Shown here piece after piece: positions 50,018 through 57,875 of a DNA stretch of 64,000 nt. The notes under the pieces are model-generated. The model searched no databases. It saw only the letters and a program-made list of their open reading frames with translations, and was not told the DNA's origin. Source of the stretch: CAWBUW01 sp963792075 (GTDB taxonomy: Bacteria; Chloroflexota; Anaerolineae; Anaerolineales; UBA4823). The stretch's first letter is position 1. Every line of letters begins with the position of its first letter. The DNA lies in contig CAWBUW010000012.1 of assembly GCA_963792075.1 (NCBI GenBank), positions 1,116,001 to 1,180,000 on the forward strand, read 5' to 3'. The position numbers were made by a program, and so were the translations under genes.

Positions 50018-50749
50018 ATGAACAATCAAATCGAAGCCATTTTCCTTGATGTTGGCAACACCTTACGGATTGTTGTGGAAGACAAAGCTTTTATGGATCA
50101 GGCGCGCCGGGATTTGATGGAGCTGGTAGGCACGAAAGATTCCGAGGAAGTTTTTTTTGAAAAGCTGTTCGCGCGCTGGAATGCTTACCGGAAACAATCG
50201 AAAGCATCTCTGGTTGAAGCCTCCGAAAAAATATTATGGACAAAGTGGCTGCTTCCCGATTACCCGCTCGAGAAGATCGCTCCACTGGCCGGAAAACTGA
50301 CCCGCCTGTGGCGCGACCAGGACGGGAGGCGTGTCCCCCGTTCGGATGTCAACGCAACCATCATCGAATTAGATCGCCGTGGCTATATCCTGGGCCTTAT
50401 TGCCAACACCATTACAGAGACGGAAATCCCAGACTGGATGGAAGCCGAAGGGATTGCTCATTTCTTCAAGGCTGTCGTTCTTTCTTCTAAAGTGGGATAC
50501 CGCAAACCTGATCCACAGATTTATTGGGAAGCCGCCCGGCGTGCGGGGGTCGAACCTGCAAAATGCTGCTATGTCGGTGATAACCCTGTTCGGGATGTGG
50601 AGGGCACCCGGGCAGCCGGCTACGGGATGATGATCATTTTACTGGAACCTGCCACGCTGGCTAAAGAACCGCCCACGGGCGAGGTACTCCAACCAGATTA
50701 CACCATCCGTGAAATGCATGAACTCCTGGATATTTTCCCGCCGCGCTAG
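50018..50749 (+). CDS. HAD-superfamily phosphatase, first gene of the phosphate-ester locus
   Basis: 243 residues from MNNQIEAIFLDVGNTLRIVV (GAAAGG 7 bp upstream). Motif I DVGNT, motif III Lys in SSKVGYRKPDPQIYWEAARR, motif IV YVGDNPVRDVEGTRAAGYG, with a helical (C1) cap at about 20-110. Close paralogue of the next gene. Likely hydrolyses a small phosphate ester. The RpiR-type promoter lies 43 bp upstream. Confidence 0.88.
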   Translation: MNNQIEAIFLDVGNTLRIVVEDKAFMDQARRDLMELVGTKDSEEVFFEKLFARWNAYRKQSKASLVEASEKILWTKWLLPDYPLEKIAPLAGKLTRLWRDQDGRRVPRSDVNATIIELDRRGYILGLIANTITETEIPDWMEAEGIAHFFKAVVLSSKVGYRKPDPQIYWEAARRAGVEPAKCCYVGDNPVRDVEGTRAAGYGMMIILLEPATLAKEPPTGEVLQPDYTIREMHELLDIFPPR

Positions 50750-50771
50750 CGAAACCTGAAAGGTGATAAAA

Positions 50772-51512
50772 ATGAAATCCGGCATCGAAGCCATTTTCAT
50801 CGATCTTGGGGATACGCTCCGCATCCTGCTAAATGATGAAGCATATCAATCTCGAGCCCGGCAGAAAATGGCAGAGCTCGTTGGCACAAATGAAGATACG
50901 GCTGTGTTCTGTGAAAAACTGGATGCTCGATACAAAGTTTATCGCAAGTGGGCTTTCGAGAACCTGACAGAAGCCCCCGAATCTGAATTATGGACGCGCT
51001 GGATGGCGCCTGAATTCCCTGCCAAAAAGATCGCGCCGCTCGGCGTGGAACTGAGCTTCCTTTACCGGCAATCCAAGGGACGGCGCGTGGTGGTAGATGG
51101 CGGTAAGGAAGTGGTTGTAGAGCTCTACGAACGCGGCTATATCCTTGGCATCATTAGCAACGTGATCACTTCCCAGGAAATTCCGGACTGGATGGATGCC
51201 GACGGGTTTACTCCATATTTCAAGTCGGTCGTGCTCTCTTCCACCTTCGGGAAGCGCAAACCTGACCCTTCCATTTACCTGGAAGCAGCTAAACGGGCCG
51301 GCGTTGCTCCAGCCCAATGTGCTTATGTGGGTGACAACCTCAAGCGAGACATAACCGGAACCCGCGCAGCCGGTTTTGGCATGGCCATCATCCTGACCTC
51401 GCCCGAGAAACTCGCCGCAGAGACGATCACCGACGAAAACCGTCCTGACCGGATCATTCATGAATTCCGCCAACTGCTCGATATATTTCCTGAAAAATTT
51501 TTGGATCAATAA
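50772..51512 (+). CDS. HAD-superfamily phosphatase, paralogue of the preceding gene
   Basis: 246 residues from MKSGIEAIFIDLGDTLRILL (AAAGGT upstream; a GTG three codons earlier overlaps that site). Motif I DLGDT, motif III SSTFGKRKPDPSIYLEAAKR, motif IV YVGDNLKRDITGTRAAGFG, and the same cap layout as the previous protein. The high similarity to its neighbour (same cap sequence ELWTRWMAPEFPAKKIAPL vs ILWTKWLLPDYPLEKIAPL) shows tandem duplication with divergence. Confidence 0.88.
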   Translation: MKSGIEAIFIDLGDTLRILLNDEAYQSRARQKMAELVGTNEDTAVFCEKLDARYKVYRKWAFENLTEAPESELWTRWMAPEFPAKKIAPLGVELSFLYRQSKGRRVVVDGGKEVVVELYERGYILGIISNVITSQEIPDWMDADGFTPYFKSVVLSSTFGKRKPDPSIYLEAAKRAGVAPAQCAYVGDNLKRDITGTRAAGFGMAIILTSPEKLAAETITDENRPDRIIHEFRQLLDIFPEKFLDQ

Positions 51513-51513
51513 A

Positions 51514-53100
51514 ATGCCTATCGAGCAGATCCCCCGTGGTGCAGCCACCCTTGCACAAGCCGTCCGAGCGTCATACGCTGAGGGACAAACGGATTATGCG
51601 CTTGAACCGCTTGTTATCGTGGATCCTGACGGCCAGCCCCTGGGGCGTATTGCCGATGGTGACAGCGTCATCTTTTGCTGCCGCCGCGGCGAGCGTCAAA
51701 TCCAATTGACCGAGGCCTTCACCGAGCAGGACTTTGATCATTTCCCGCGCCCAGCCTTCCAGCACCTCCCCTTCGTCATCCTGACTCTTTATCACGAAAA
51801 ATTCAAAGACCTTCCGGTGGCCTTCGCCCCCTCCAAAATCAAGCATACGCTGGGTGAAACCGTCAGCCGGGCAGGTCTGCGCCAGTTGCACTGCGCCGAG
51901 TCGGAGAAATTCGCCCACGTCACCTTTTTCTTCAACGGCGGTAACAACCAGGCCTTTGCCGGGGAAGAGGATGTGTGCGTCCCATCGCGGCGAGGGATCC
52001 CGTTCGACCAGGTGCCTGAACTGAGCCTGCCGCAAGTCACACAGCAGGTCCTGCGCGGCATCAAGGATCAGTTCGATCTAATCGTCACTAATTTTGCGAA
52101 TGGCGACGTGATCGGCCACACGGCGAACAATCAAGCCAAAGTTCAATGTGCCTCCCTGGTAGACCGCTGGTTAGGCCAGGTTGTGGAAGCTGCAAGCGCC
52201 GCTGGTTATGTGACGCTCATTACTGCCGACCATGGCAACCTGGAAGAGATGGTCCATCCTGATGGCACGCCGCACGTGGCACATACTTCCAATACCGCAC
52301 CTTTCATCCTGATCGATCCCTCGGCCCCCTCGAAAGCCAGCCTGCGCGAGGGTAAACTGGCCGATGTAGCCCCAACCATTCTATCTGCCCTCGGCCTCGC
52401 CCAGCCGCCGGCCATGGCTGGCGCTACCCTGGCGCCCGGTCACGATTGGGGTGGGAAGCGGCGCGTCCTGCTGATCATCCTCGATGGCTGGGGCATGGGC
52501 AAAGACGATTCCACCAACCCAATCTTCCTGGCCGAAACACCGGCCTGGGACAACCTGTTGAGCCGCTTCCCCAACAGCCGCTTACAGCCCGCCGGGGAAG
52601 CCGTTGGGCTGCAAGCCGGTAAGGCGGGGAACTCTGAAGCGGGGCACATGAACATCGGAGCGGGGCGTGTCGTGCTGCAAGACGATGTGCGTCTCGACCT
52701 GGCGCTGAAAGATGGCTCCTTTAACACCAATGAGACCTTCCTGCACGTCATGGAAGATGTCAGGCAGCGCCACACCAGTTTGCACCTGATCGGCCTGTTG
52801 AGCGAGAAAAGCTCACACGGCTCGATTGATTACCCGCTGGCGCTGTTGAAAATGGCCAAAGAGCATGGACTGCAGAAGGTTTATATCCATATCATTTTCG
52901 ACGGGCGCAGCACTGAGCCTGGCAGCGCGCCCGCCCTGCTGGAAAAACTGGAAGCCCAGGTGAATACGATTGGCATTGGCCAGGTTGTTTCGGGCGTCGG
53001 GCGTGGGATTGCGCTCGATCGGAACGGGAATTACGCCAAGACACAAAGTGCATTTGAAGCGTTTGTTTACGGTAAAGGTCATACCTGCGCTGTGAAGTGA
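51514..53100 (+). CDS. Circularly permuted cofactor-independent phosphoglycerate mutase homologue
   Basis: 528 residues from MPIEQIPRGAATLAQAVRAS; the start is 1 bp after the HAD stop and has a weak site. The order of iPGM parts is reversed. Residues 12-303 match the C-terminal part of GpmI (SYAEGQTD, DGDSVIF, AESEKFAHVTFFFNGG, NFANGDVIGHT, ITADHGN, PHVAHT, APTILSALGLAQPPAMAG). Residues 315-522 match its N-terminal part (VLLIILDGWGMG, AGNSEAGHMNIGAGR, HIIFDGRSTEP, FVYGKG). Metal residues D198, H202, D239, H240, H257, D324 and Ser nucleophile S374 are kept, as are R58, R61 and K132. DGRD is DGRS and the HSH site is altered, so substrate may not be phosphoglycerate. Confidence 0.88.
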   Translation: MPIEQIPRGAATLAQAVRASYAEGQTDYALEPLVIVDPDGQPLGRIADGDSVIFCCRRGERQIQLTEAFTEQDFDHFPRPAFQHLPFVILTLYHEKFKDLPVAFAPSKIKHTLGETVSRAGLRQLHCAESEKFAHVTFFFNGGNNQAFAGEEDVCVPSRRGIPFDQVPELSLPQVTQQVLRGIKDQFDLIVTNFANGDVIGHTANNQAKVQCASLVDRWLGQVVEAASAAGYVTLITADHGNLEEMVHPDGTPHVAHTSNTAPFILIDPSAPSKASLREGKLADVAPTILSALGLAQPPAMAGATLAPGHDWGGKRRVLLIILDGWGMGKDDSTNPIFLAETPAWDNLLSRFPNSRLQPAGEAVGLQAGKAGNSEAGHMNIGAGRVVLQDDVRLDLALKDGSFNTNETFLHVMEDVRQRHTSLHLIGLLSEKSSHGSIDYPLALLKMAKEHGLQKVYIHIIFDGRSTEPGSAPALLEKLEAQVNTIGIGQVVSGVGRGIALDRNGNYAKTQSAFEAFVYGKGHTCAVK

Positions 53101-53116
53101 AAGGATGGTTTCTGCA

Positions 53117-54322
53117 ATGGACTTGCAATTCCTGAAAGAGTGGATCCAACCTGCCCAGACGAAAATCGTCCTCCTCATCCTGGATGGGCTGGGCGGCTTG
53201 CCGCGGACGCCGGGCGGAAAGACCGAACTCGAAACCGCCCACACCCCCAACCTGGACGCGCTGGCAGCTCATTCTGCATTGGGCCTGTCACAGCCGGTCG
53301 GCCCGGGCATCACCGCCGGCAGCGGCCCGGGGCATCTGGCTATTTTCGGCTACGACCCAATCCGATACGAGATCGGGCGCGGCGCGATGGAAGCCCTGGG
53401 GATGGATTTCGACATGGGAGCTGACGATCTCGCCGCGCGGGGTAATTTCTGCACGGTCGATGCGGCCGGGTTGCTGACCGACCGCCGGGCCGGGCGACTC
53501 CCCAGCGAGATAAGCCTCCGGCTGGTAGAGAAGTTACAGAAGATCCATGTTGCCGGGGTTGAAATTTTTCTGCTGCCGGTCAAAGAGCACCGCTTTGCAT
53601 GGGTTATGCGCGGCCAGGACCTGGCGGATACGCTGACCGAGACCGACCCACTCAAAATTGGCGTCGCCCCTATGCCGGTTCGTCCCCTGAAACCGGGAGC
53701 GCTCTATACTTCAGATTTGATCAATCAATTTGTCCAGCAAGCCGGGAAACTGCTTGCCGGCCAACAACCCGCCAATATGATCCTGCTGCGCGGCTTTGCG
53801 AAACTTCCTGCGATCCCATCGTATCAGGATCAATTTGGCCTGCGCGCAGCCGCGATTGCCATAAACGGTATGTACCGCGGCGTGGCCCGCATGGTCGGTA
53901 TGGCTGTGCTGGACGTACAGGGAGAGACCCTTGCCGACGAATTTGTCGTGCTGGAGAAAAGCTGGAACGATTTCGATTACTTCTTCTTACATGTCAAGAA
54001 GACCGATACCTGCGGCGAGAATGGCGATTTTGATGGCAAGGTGCGCGCCATTGAAGAGGTGGACGCCATCATACCGCGCCTGCTGGCGCTGAATCCGGAT
54101 GTGCTGGTCGTCACGGGGGACCACTCCTCTCCCGCGGTGCTCAAGGCGCACTCCTGGCACCCGGTCCCGCTGCTGCTCTATTCGCAGCAGGTTCGAGAAG
54201 ACGGCATCGCGGAGTTTGGCGAGCGCGCCTGCGGGCGCGGCAGCCTCGGTGTCCTGCCTGCCAAGGACGTGATGCCCATTGCCCTGGCTAACGCCGGGCG
54301 CATTGCCAAGTATGGCGCCTGA
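53117..54322 (+). CDS. apgM: Archaeal-type (ApgM-like) phosphoglycerate mutase homologue
   Basis: 401 residues from MDLQFLKEWIQPAQTKIVLL, with AAAGG 12 bp upstream; an ATG four codons earlier is possible. Alkaline-phosphatase superfamily: metal Asp in VLLILDGLGGLP, nucleophile Ser69 in GITAGSGPGHLAIFGYDPIR, ArRGNFCTVD region (RGNFCTVDAAGLLTDRRAGR), KKTDTCGENGDFDGKVRAIE with metal residues, GDHSSPAVLKAHSWHPVPLL. This second phosphomutase-like enzyme next to the permuted one, far from glycolysis genes, argues for a substrate-specific phosphomutase or phosphatase rather than housekeeping. Confidence 0.88.
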   Translation: MDLQFLKEWIQPAQTKIVLLILDGLGGLPRTPGGKTELETAHTPNLDALAAHSALGLSQPVGPGITAGSGPGHLAIFGYDPIRYEIGRGAMEALGMDFDMGADDLAARGNFCTVDAAGLLTDRRAGRLPSEISLRLVEKLQKIHVAGVEIFLLPVKEHRFAWVMRGQDLADTLTETDPLKIGVAPMPVRPLKPGALYTSDLINQFVQQAGKLLAGQQPANMILLRGFAKLPAIPSYQDQFGLRAAAIAINGMYRGVARMVGMAVLDVQGETLADEFVVLEKSWNDFDYFFLHVKKTDTCGENGDFDGKVRAIEEVDAIIPRLLALNPDVLVVTGDHSSPAVLKAHSWHPVPLLLYSQQVREDGIAEFGERACGRGSLGVLPAKDVMPIALANAGRIAKYGA

Positions 54323-54336
54323 AAGGTACCCCATTG

Positions 54337-55551
54337 ATGGATTTGCACGGGTTGACTGACTACCATTTTTTAAATATCTTGTATGAGAAGATGAAATTGA
54401 TCAACCCAGGAATCGCTGACCTGGAGCTTTATGAATTCGGCTATGGGCTGGATAGCTTGAATCCGGTTGGTGACTGGGACTCTGTCAGGCTGGACCGGAT
54501 GGAGGAGATTGAAGAGCGCCTGGACGAGCGCAGTTTTTATGAGGCGGTTCAAATCAAGCCGCGCGTAGACGGCAAGATCGTGTTAGACGAGAATATTGTT
54601 CGACTGGCGAAAATGCTCTTTGTCGGTCTGGTCACAGGCGAATATGGGGCGGATTGGGTGCGGCTGCATTTTTATTTTGATGTCCGGGGGTTTTATTTCT
54701 TGCCGCGCACGGTCTATTTCAGCAATGAGGTGCTGGCGCACTTTGGCGGTAAGCCGTACCGGAGTTTTGAGCCGAGGCAGATGCAGCTCGAAGGTCACCA
54801 GTCGATTGGCTATCCGGAATTTCAAGCTGCGAATGCAGAAGTGGACCAGCTTTTTATGGAGAGTGTCATAAAACTGGTCGCTGTAAAAGGCACTCCGATC
54901 ATTCTTGGCATTGCCGGCCCTACCGCTGCCGGCAAAACCGAGATTGTTGCACGCTTGTATGCCGCATTCAAAAAAAAAGGCCAGAAAACCACCTCGATTG
55001 AAATGGATAACTTCCTGACTGATCGAGACGACCGGGAGGAAAAAGGAATCGATTCTCTGGGTCAGAAAGCCATTCACTTTGACCTTTTTATGCACAGCCT
55101 TGAAGAAATCAGCCAGGGAAAGAAGATTGCTATTCCTCGATACGATTTTATCAGCGGAGGCTCAAGCCATAATTTGGACGGCAGTTTAAAACCGGGCGGC
55201 CTACCGGTTGAAATTGAACCTGCGGACATCATCTTCATCGAAGGGAATTTCCCCTTCTTAATCAAGGAGGCGAATCCTTGGATTGGGATCAAAATCGTAT
55301 ACCTGACGGACGATCCCATCCGGCTGAAACGGAAATGGAAACGCGATATGGATTACCGCAAAAAATATGACCTCAATTATTTCCGTAACCGGTTTTTCAA
55401 AGACCAGTTCTTGATGGCTCAGCAGTGTTTCCTGCCGCAGATGTTGGAGTGCGATATTTTAGTTGATACTACCGGCGCCAGGTTATGGGCCACAGTCGAG
55501 TTCGCTGAAAACCTAAGTCGCGCTGACCGCGAAAGAGGAAGTGGCACATGA
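54337..55551 (+). CDS. Two-domain P-loop kinase (uridine kinase/phosphoribulokinase-like) with unknown N-terminal domain, A
   Basis: 404 residues from ATG 54337 (GAAAGG upstream; a TTG one codon earlier is less likely). Residues 1-180 form an unrecognised domain (LTDYHFLNILYEKMKLINPG, FDVRGFYFLPRTVYFSN, HFGGKPYRSF). Residues about 188-400 form a P-loop kinase: Walker A GIAGPTAAGKTEIVARL, MDNFLTDRDDREEKGIDSLG (acceptor loop like uridine kinase), Walker-B-like DIIFIEGNFPFL, and the lid DDPIRLKRKWKRDMDYRKKY. Expected to phosphorylate a small molecule. Its stop overlaps the next gene's start (ATGA), and the two proteins are paralogues. Confidence 0.78.
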   Translation: MDLHGLTDYHFLNILYEKMKLINPGIADLELYEFGYGLDSLNPVGDWDSVRLDRMEEIEERLDERSFYEAVQIKPRVDGKIVLDENIVRLAKMLFVGLVTGEYGADWVRLHFYFDVRGFYFLPRTVYFSNEVLAHFGGKPYRSFEPRQMQLEGHQSIGYPEFQAANAEVDQLFMESVIKLVAVKGTPIILGIAGPTAAGKTEIVARLYAAFKKKGQKTTSIEMDNFLTDRDDREEKGIDSLGQKAIHFDLFMHSLEEISQGKKIAIPRYDFISGGSSHNLDGSLKPGGLPVEIEPADIIFIEGNFPFLIKEANPWIGIKIVYLTDDPIRLKRKWKRDMDYRKKYDLNYFRNRFFKDQFLMAQQCFLPQMLECDILVDTTGARLWATVEFAENLSRADRERGSGT

Positions 55552-56789
55552 ATAATCCGAATAGTTTATCCGATCCGAAAGTGTTTACTGAAATCCTCTA
55601 TGAAAAAATGAAGCGGATCAATGTTGGCATAGAAGACCTTGCACTATATGAGTTTCGCTATGGCCTGGATAACCTGATTCCGGCGCAGGGGGGCTGGGCC
55701 TCCGTAGTGCTGGACCCAAAAGAAGAAATCGAACAGCGGATCCATCAGCGAGAATTCTACATCGGCATTCATCTCAGACCGCGCCTTGGCGACAAAATTG
55801 TGTTGGACGAAACGATTGCCCGCTTGACGGTGATGCTTTTTGTGGGCCTGGTCACAGGAGCTTACTCAGTGGAATGGCTGGTAGAGCACTTTTATTTTGA
55901 CGTCAGAGGCTTCTATTTCTTGCCTCGCACGCTCTATTTCACAGATGACGTGCTAACCCATTTTGGCGGCAAGCCGTACCAAACTTTCGAGCTAAAACAA
56001 AAGCAATTCGATGCCTATCAAGGTATTGGTTACCGGAGTTTCAAAGCTGCGAATGCGGAGGTGGACCAGGCGTTTATGGATTGCCTGATGAAGCTCATCG
56101 CCATCAAAGGCACCCCGATCTTGCTCACCCTTGCCGGACCGACCGCGGCCGGAAAAACGGAGATCGTGGAACGGCTGAGTGTTGTTTTCGATCAGGCTGG
56201 GATGAAAATGACCAGCATCGCCATGGATGATTTCTTGCTCGATAATGATTATCGTGAAGCAAAGCGCATTGATTCGTTGGGGAAAGATGCATTTCACTTT
56301 GATGTCTTTATGCGCAGCCTCCGCAATCTTCTGAACGGGCAAAGGATCTCGATTCCAAGGTATATCTCTGAGATATCCAGCCACGATCTGCTGGGCAGGT
56401 TGAAGCCAGGGTCTACCCCGCAGGAAATTGAGCCAGCCGACATCATTTTTATCGAGGGAAATTTCCCGTTCCAAATTGAAGAAGTTTCCTCTTTGATCGG
56501 GATCAAAGTAGTCTATCTGACGGATGACCCGATCCGGCTGAAGCGGAAATGGAAACGTGACATCGATTATCGTCAGAAATACGATCCCAACTATTTTCGC
56601 AACAGGTTTTTTAGGACCCAGTTCTTGAGGGCGCATGACTGTTATCGCGCCCAGATGGCAGTGTGCGATATTTTGGTCGATACAACCGGGGCAGCAATTT
56701 GGGCAACCACAGAAATCAAGCAGACGCTTAAAGATTCTGGGCCAGAGGGGGTGGGGGTTCAGCACGCTGTGCAAAGCGCAGCGTGCTGA
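55548..56789 (+). CDS. Two-domain P-loop kinase, paralogue B
   Basis: 413 residues. Same layout as the preceding protein: N-terminal domain (EILYEKMKRINVGIEDLALY, FDVRGFYFLPRTLYFTDDVL, HFGGKPYQTF) and kinase with Walker A LAGPTAAGKTEIVERL near 196-204, MDDFLLDNDYREAKRIDSLG, DIIFIEGNFPFQIEE and lid DDPIRLKRKWKRDIDYRQKY. The last ~16 residues (GVGVQHAVQSAAC) are encoded by the arm of a hairpin, which also supplies the stop codon, so the original C-terminus has been replaced. Two kinases may form a heteromer or use two substrates. Confidence 0.78.
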   Translation: MNNPNSLSDPKVFTEILYEKMKRINVGIEDLALYEFRYGLDNLIPAQGGWASVVLDPKEEIEQRIHQREFYIGIHLRPRLGDKIVLDETIARLTVMLFVGLVTGAYSVEWLVEHFYFDVRGFYFLPRTLYFTDDVLTHFGGKPYQTFELKQKQFDAYQGIGYRSFKAANAEVDQAFMDCLMKLIAIKGTPILLTLAGPTAAGKTEIVERLSVVFDQAGMKMTSIAMDDFLLDNDYREAKRIDSLGKDAFHFDVFMRSLRNLLNGQRISIPRYISEISSHDLLGRLKPGSTPQEIEPADIIFIEGNFPFQIEEVSSLIGIKVVYLTDDPIRLKRKWKRDIDYRQKYDPNYFRNRFFRTQFLRAHDCYRAQMAVCDILVDTTGAAIWATTEIKQTLKDSGPEGVGVQHAVQSAAC

Positions 56790-56795
56790 ACCCCC
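56753..56795. repeat. 20-bp hairpin covering the end of kinase B
   Basis: Arms 56753-56772 and 56776-56795 pair with one G-T wobble; loop AAA (apex GCAAAGC). The TGA stop of kinase B (56787-56789) is in the second arm. Same outer GGGG/CCCC pattern as the other hairpins of the window. Confidence 0.8.
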
Positions 56796-56812
56796 ATCTT
56801 CCTCCTCAGGCC

Positions 56813-56851
56813 GGGTGCATGCCAGATTGGGGACCAGTCTGGCATGCACCC
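56813..56851. terminator. 14-bp hairpin before the RpiR promoter
   Basis: Arms GGGTGCATGCCAGA and complement (56813-56826 with 56838-56851), 11-base loop. It sits 15 bp before the -35 box at 56867 and may insulate the regulator from the upstream transcript. No T tract. Confidence 0.6.
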
Positions 56852-56866
56852 AAAATGAAAGAGCAC

Positions 56867-56919
56867 TTGCAATATTTTATTTTTTGTTGTATGCTATTCA
56901 AATGAAAGAGAATTTTCAT
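56867..56919 (+). promoter_or_regulatory. Promoter with RpiR-type operator upstream of the rpiR gene
   Basis: -35 TTGCAA (56867-56872), 17-bp spacer ending GTTG, -10 TATGCT (56890-56895), then ATGAAAGAGAATTTTCAT (56902-56919), 6-bp perfect arms. Same layout, spacing and many same bases as 49923-49975, so the regulator controls itself and the first gene of the locus. Confidence 0.82.
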
Positions 56920-56966
56920 AATTTATCTTTTTGAAACATTCACCCTGGAATATCGTGAGGTTACCT

Positions 56967-57848
56967 ATGCCCGAAGAAACAAAATCATCAGTTGACTTTA
57001 GCCAGTTGATCAGCGAGTATTTCGATAAGCTGACCAAAAGCGAAAAACGGATTGCAAATTATTTACGGAAGAATCAAGAAGAAGCGGCATTCTTATCGGC
57101 CAGCGAATTGGCTGACCGGTTGGGATTGAGCGAAGCTACGCTGGTCCGTTTTGCCCGAACAGTCGGTTTCTCAAGCTATCCGGCGATGCGCACGGTCCTG
57201 CAAAATAACTTCCGCCGCCGAGTCACTCATTCAGCCAGGCTGCGCGGCCGACTGGATGACCTGCGCGAGGCAGGAGATATTTTTGAGCGGCTTGTCGTTT
57301 CCGAGATCGATTATTTAACCCAGGCTCTTGAAACGGTAGAGCGAGAGGCTTTCCATAAGGCAGTAAATTTGCTCGAATTTAGAAATCGCATCTTTGTCTT
57401 TGGCCTGGGTCCTTCAATTTCTCTGGTTGACCTGCTTGAGCTGCGCCTGGGGCGGTTTGGGCGGCAAGTCGTTCCCCTGACAACCGCCGGGCGTGAATTC
57501 TTGGAACCCCTCTTGTGGATGACGGACCAGGACCTTTTGATCGTGATTTGTTTTTTTGACGTTTCATCTGCGCTGCAGCTTACCTTAGATTACGCCAAAG
57601 AAGTCCATTGCCCGGTCATTATGATCACCGATACGCTTGGCTCGATCATCGGAGATAAGGCGGATGTGGTCCTGGCAGCTCGGCGTGGACCTATGGTCGA
57701 GTTCCATTCACTGGTTGTACCGATGACCATCATCAACACCTTGCTGCTTTCCATCGCCAATGAAGATCGCGATACCGTGATCACCAACTTAGACAAGCTG
57801 GATCAACTGCGTGAGCGCCTCAAAAAGGCCAACGGGACCGTGGTTTAA
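56967..57848 (+). CDS. RpiR/MurR family transcription regulator
   Basis: 293 residues from MPEETKSSVDFSQLISEYFD (GAGGTT 4 bp upstream). N-terminal HTH_6: LTKSEKRIANYLRKNQEEAA, ASELADRLGLSEATLVRFAR, TVGFSSYPAMRTVLQ. The SIS (sugar isomerase) domain at about 110-270 has IFVFGLGPSISLVDLLELRL and DLLIVICFFDVSSALQLTLD. The family binds sugar phosphates or related phosphate esters as effectors. This fits a locus of phosphate-ester enzymes. Preceded by its own operator. Confidence 0.92.
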   Translation: MPEETKSSVDFSQLISEYFDKLTKSEKRIANYLRKNQEEAAFLSASELADRLGLSEATLVRFARTVGFSSYPAMRTVLQNNFRRRVTHSARLRGRLDDLREAGDIFERLVVSEIDYLTQALETVEREAFHKAVNLLEFRNRIFVFGLGPSISLVDLLELRLGRFGRQVVPLTTAGREFLEPLLWMTDQDLLIVICFFDVSSALQLTLDYAKEVHCPVIMITDTLGSIIGDKADVVLAARRGPMVEFHSLVVPMTIINTLLLSIANEDRDTVITNLDKLDQLRERLKKANGTVV

Positions 57849-57875
57849 CTTAGCACGCCGAACAAAGGAGATGCC

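Noticed and set aside
51514..54322. Housekeeping glycolytic phosphoglycerate mutases
   Set aside because: Two unlike mutase-type enzymes sit together in a regulated transport locus, one permuted with altered substrate-side residues; a glycolytic role alone does not explain this.
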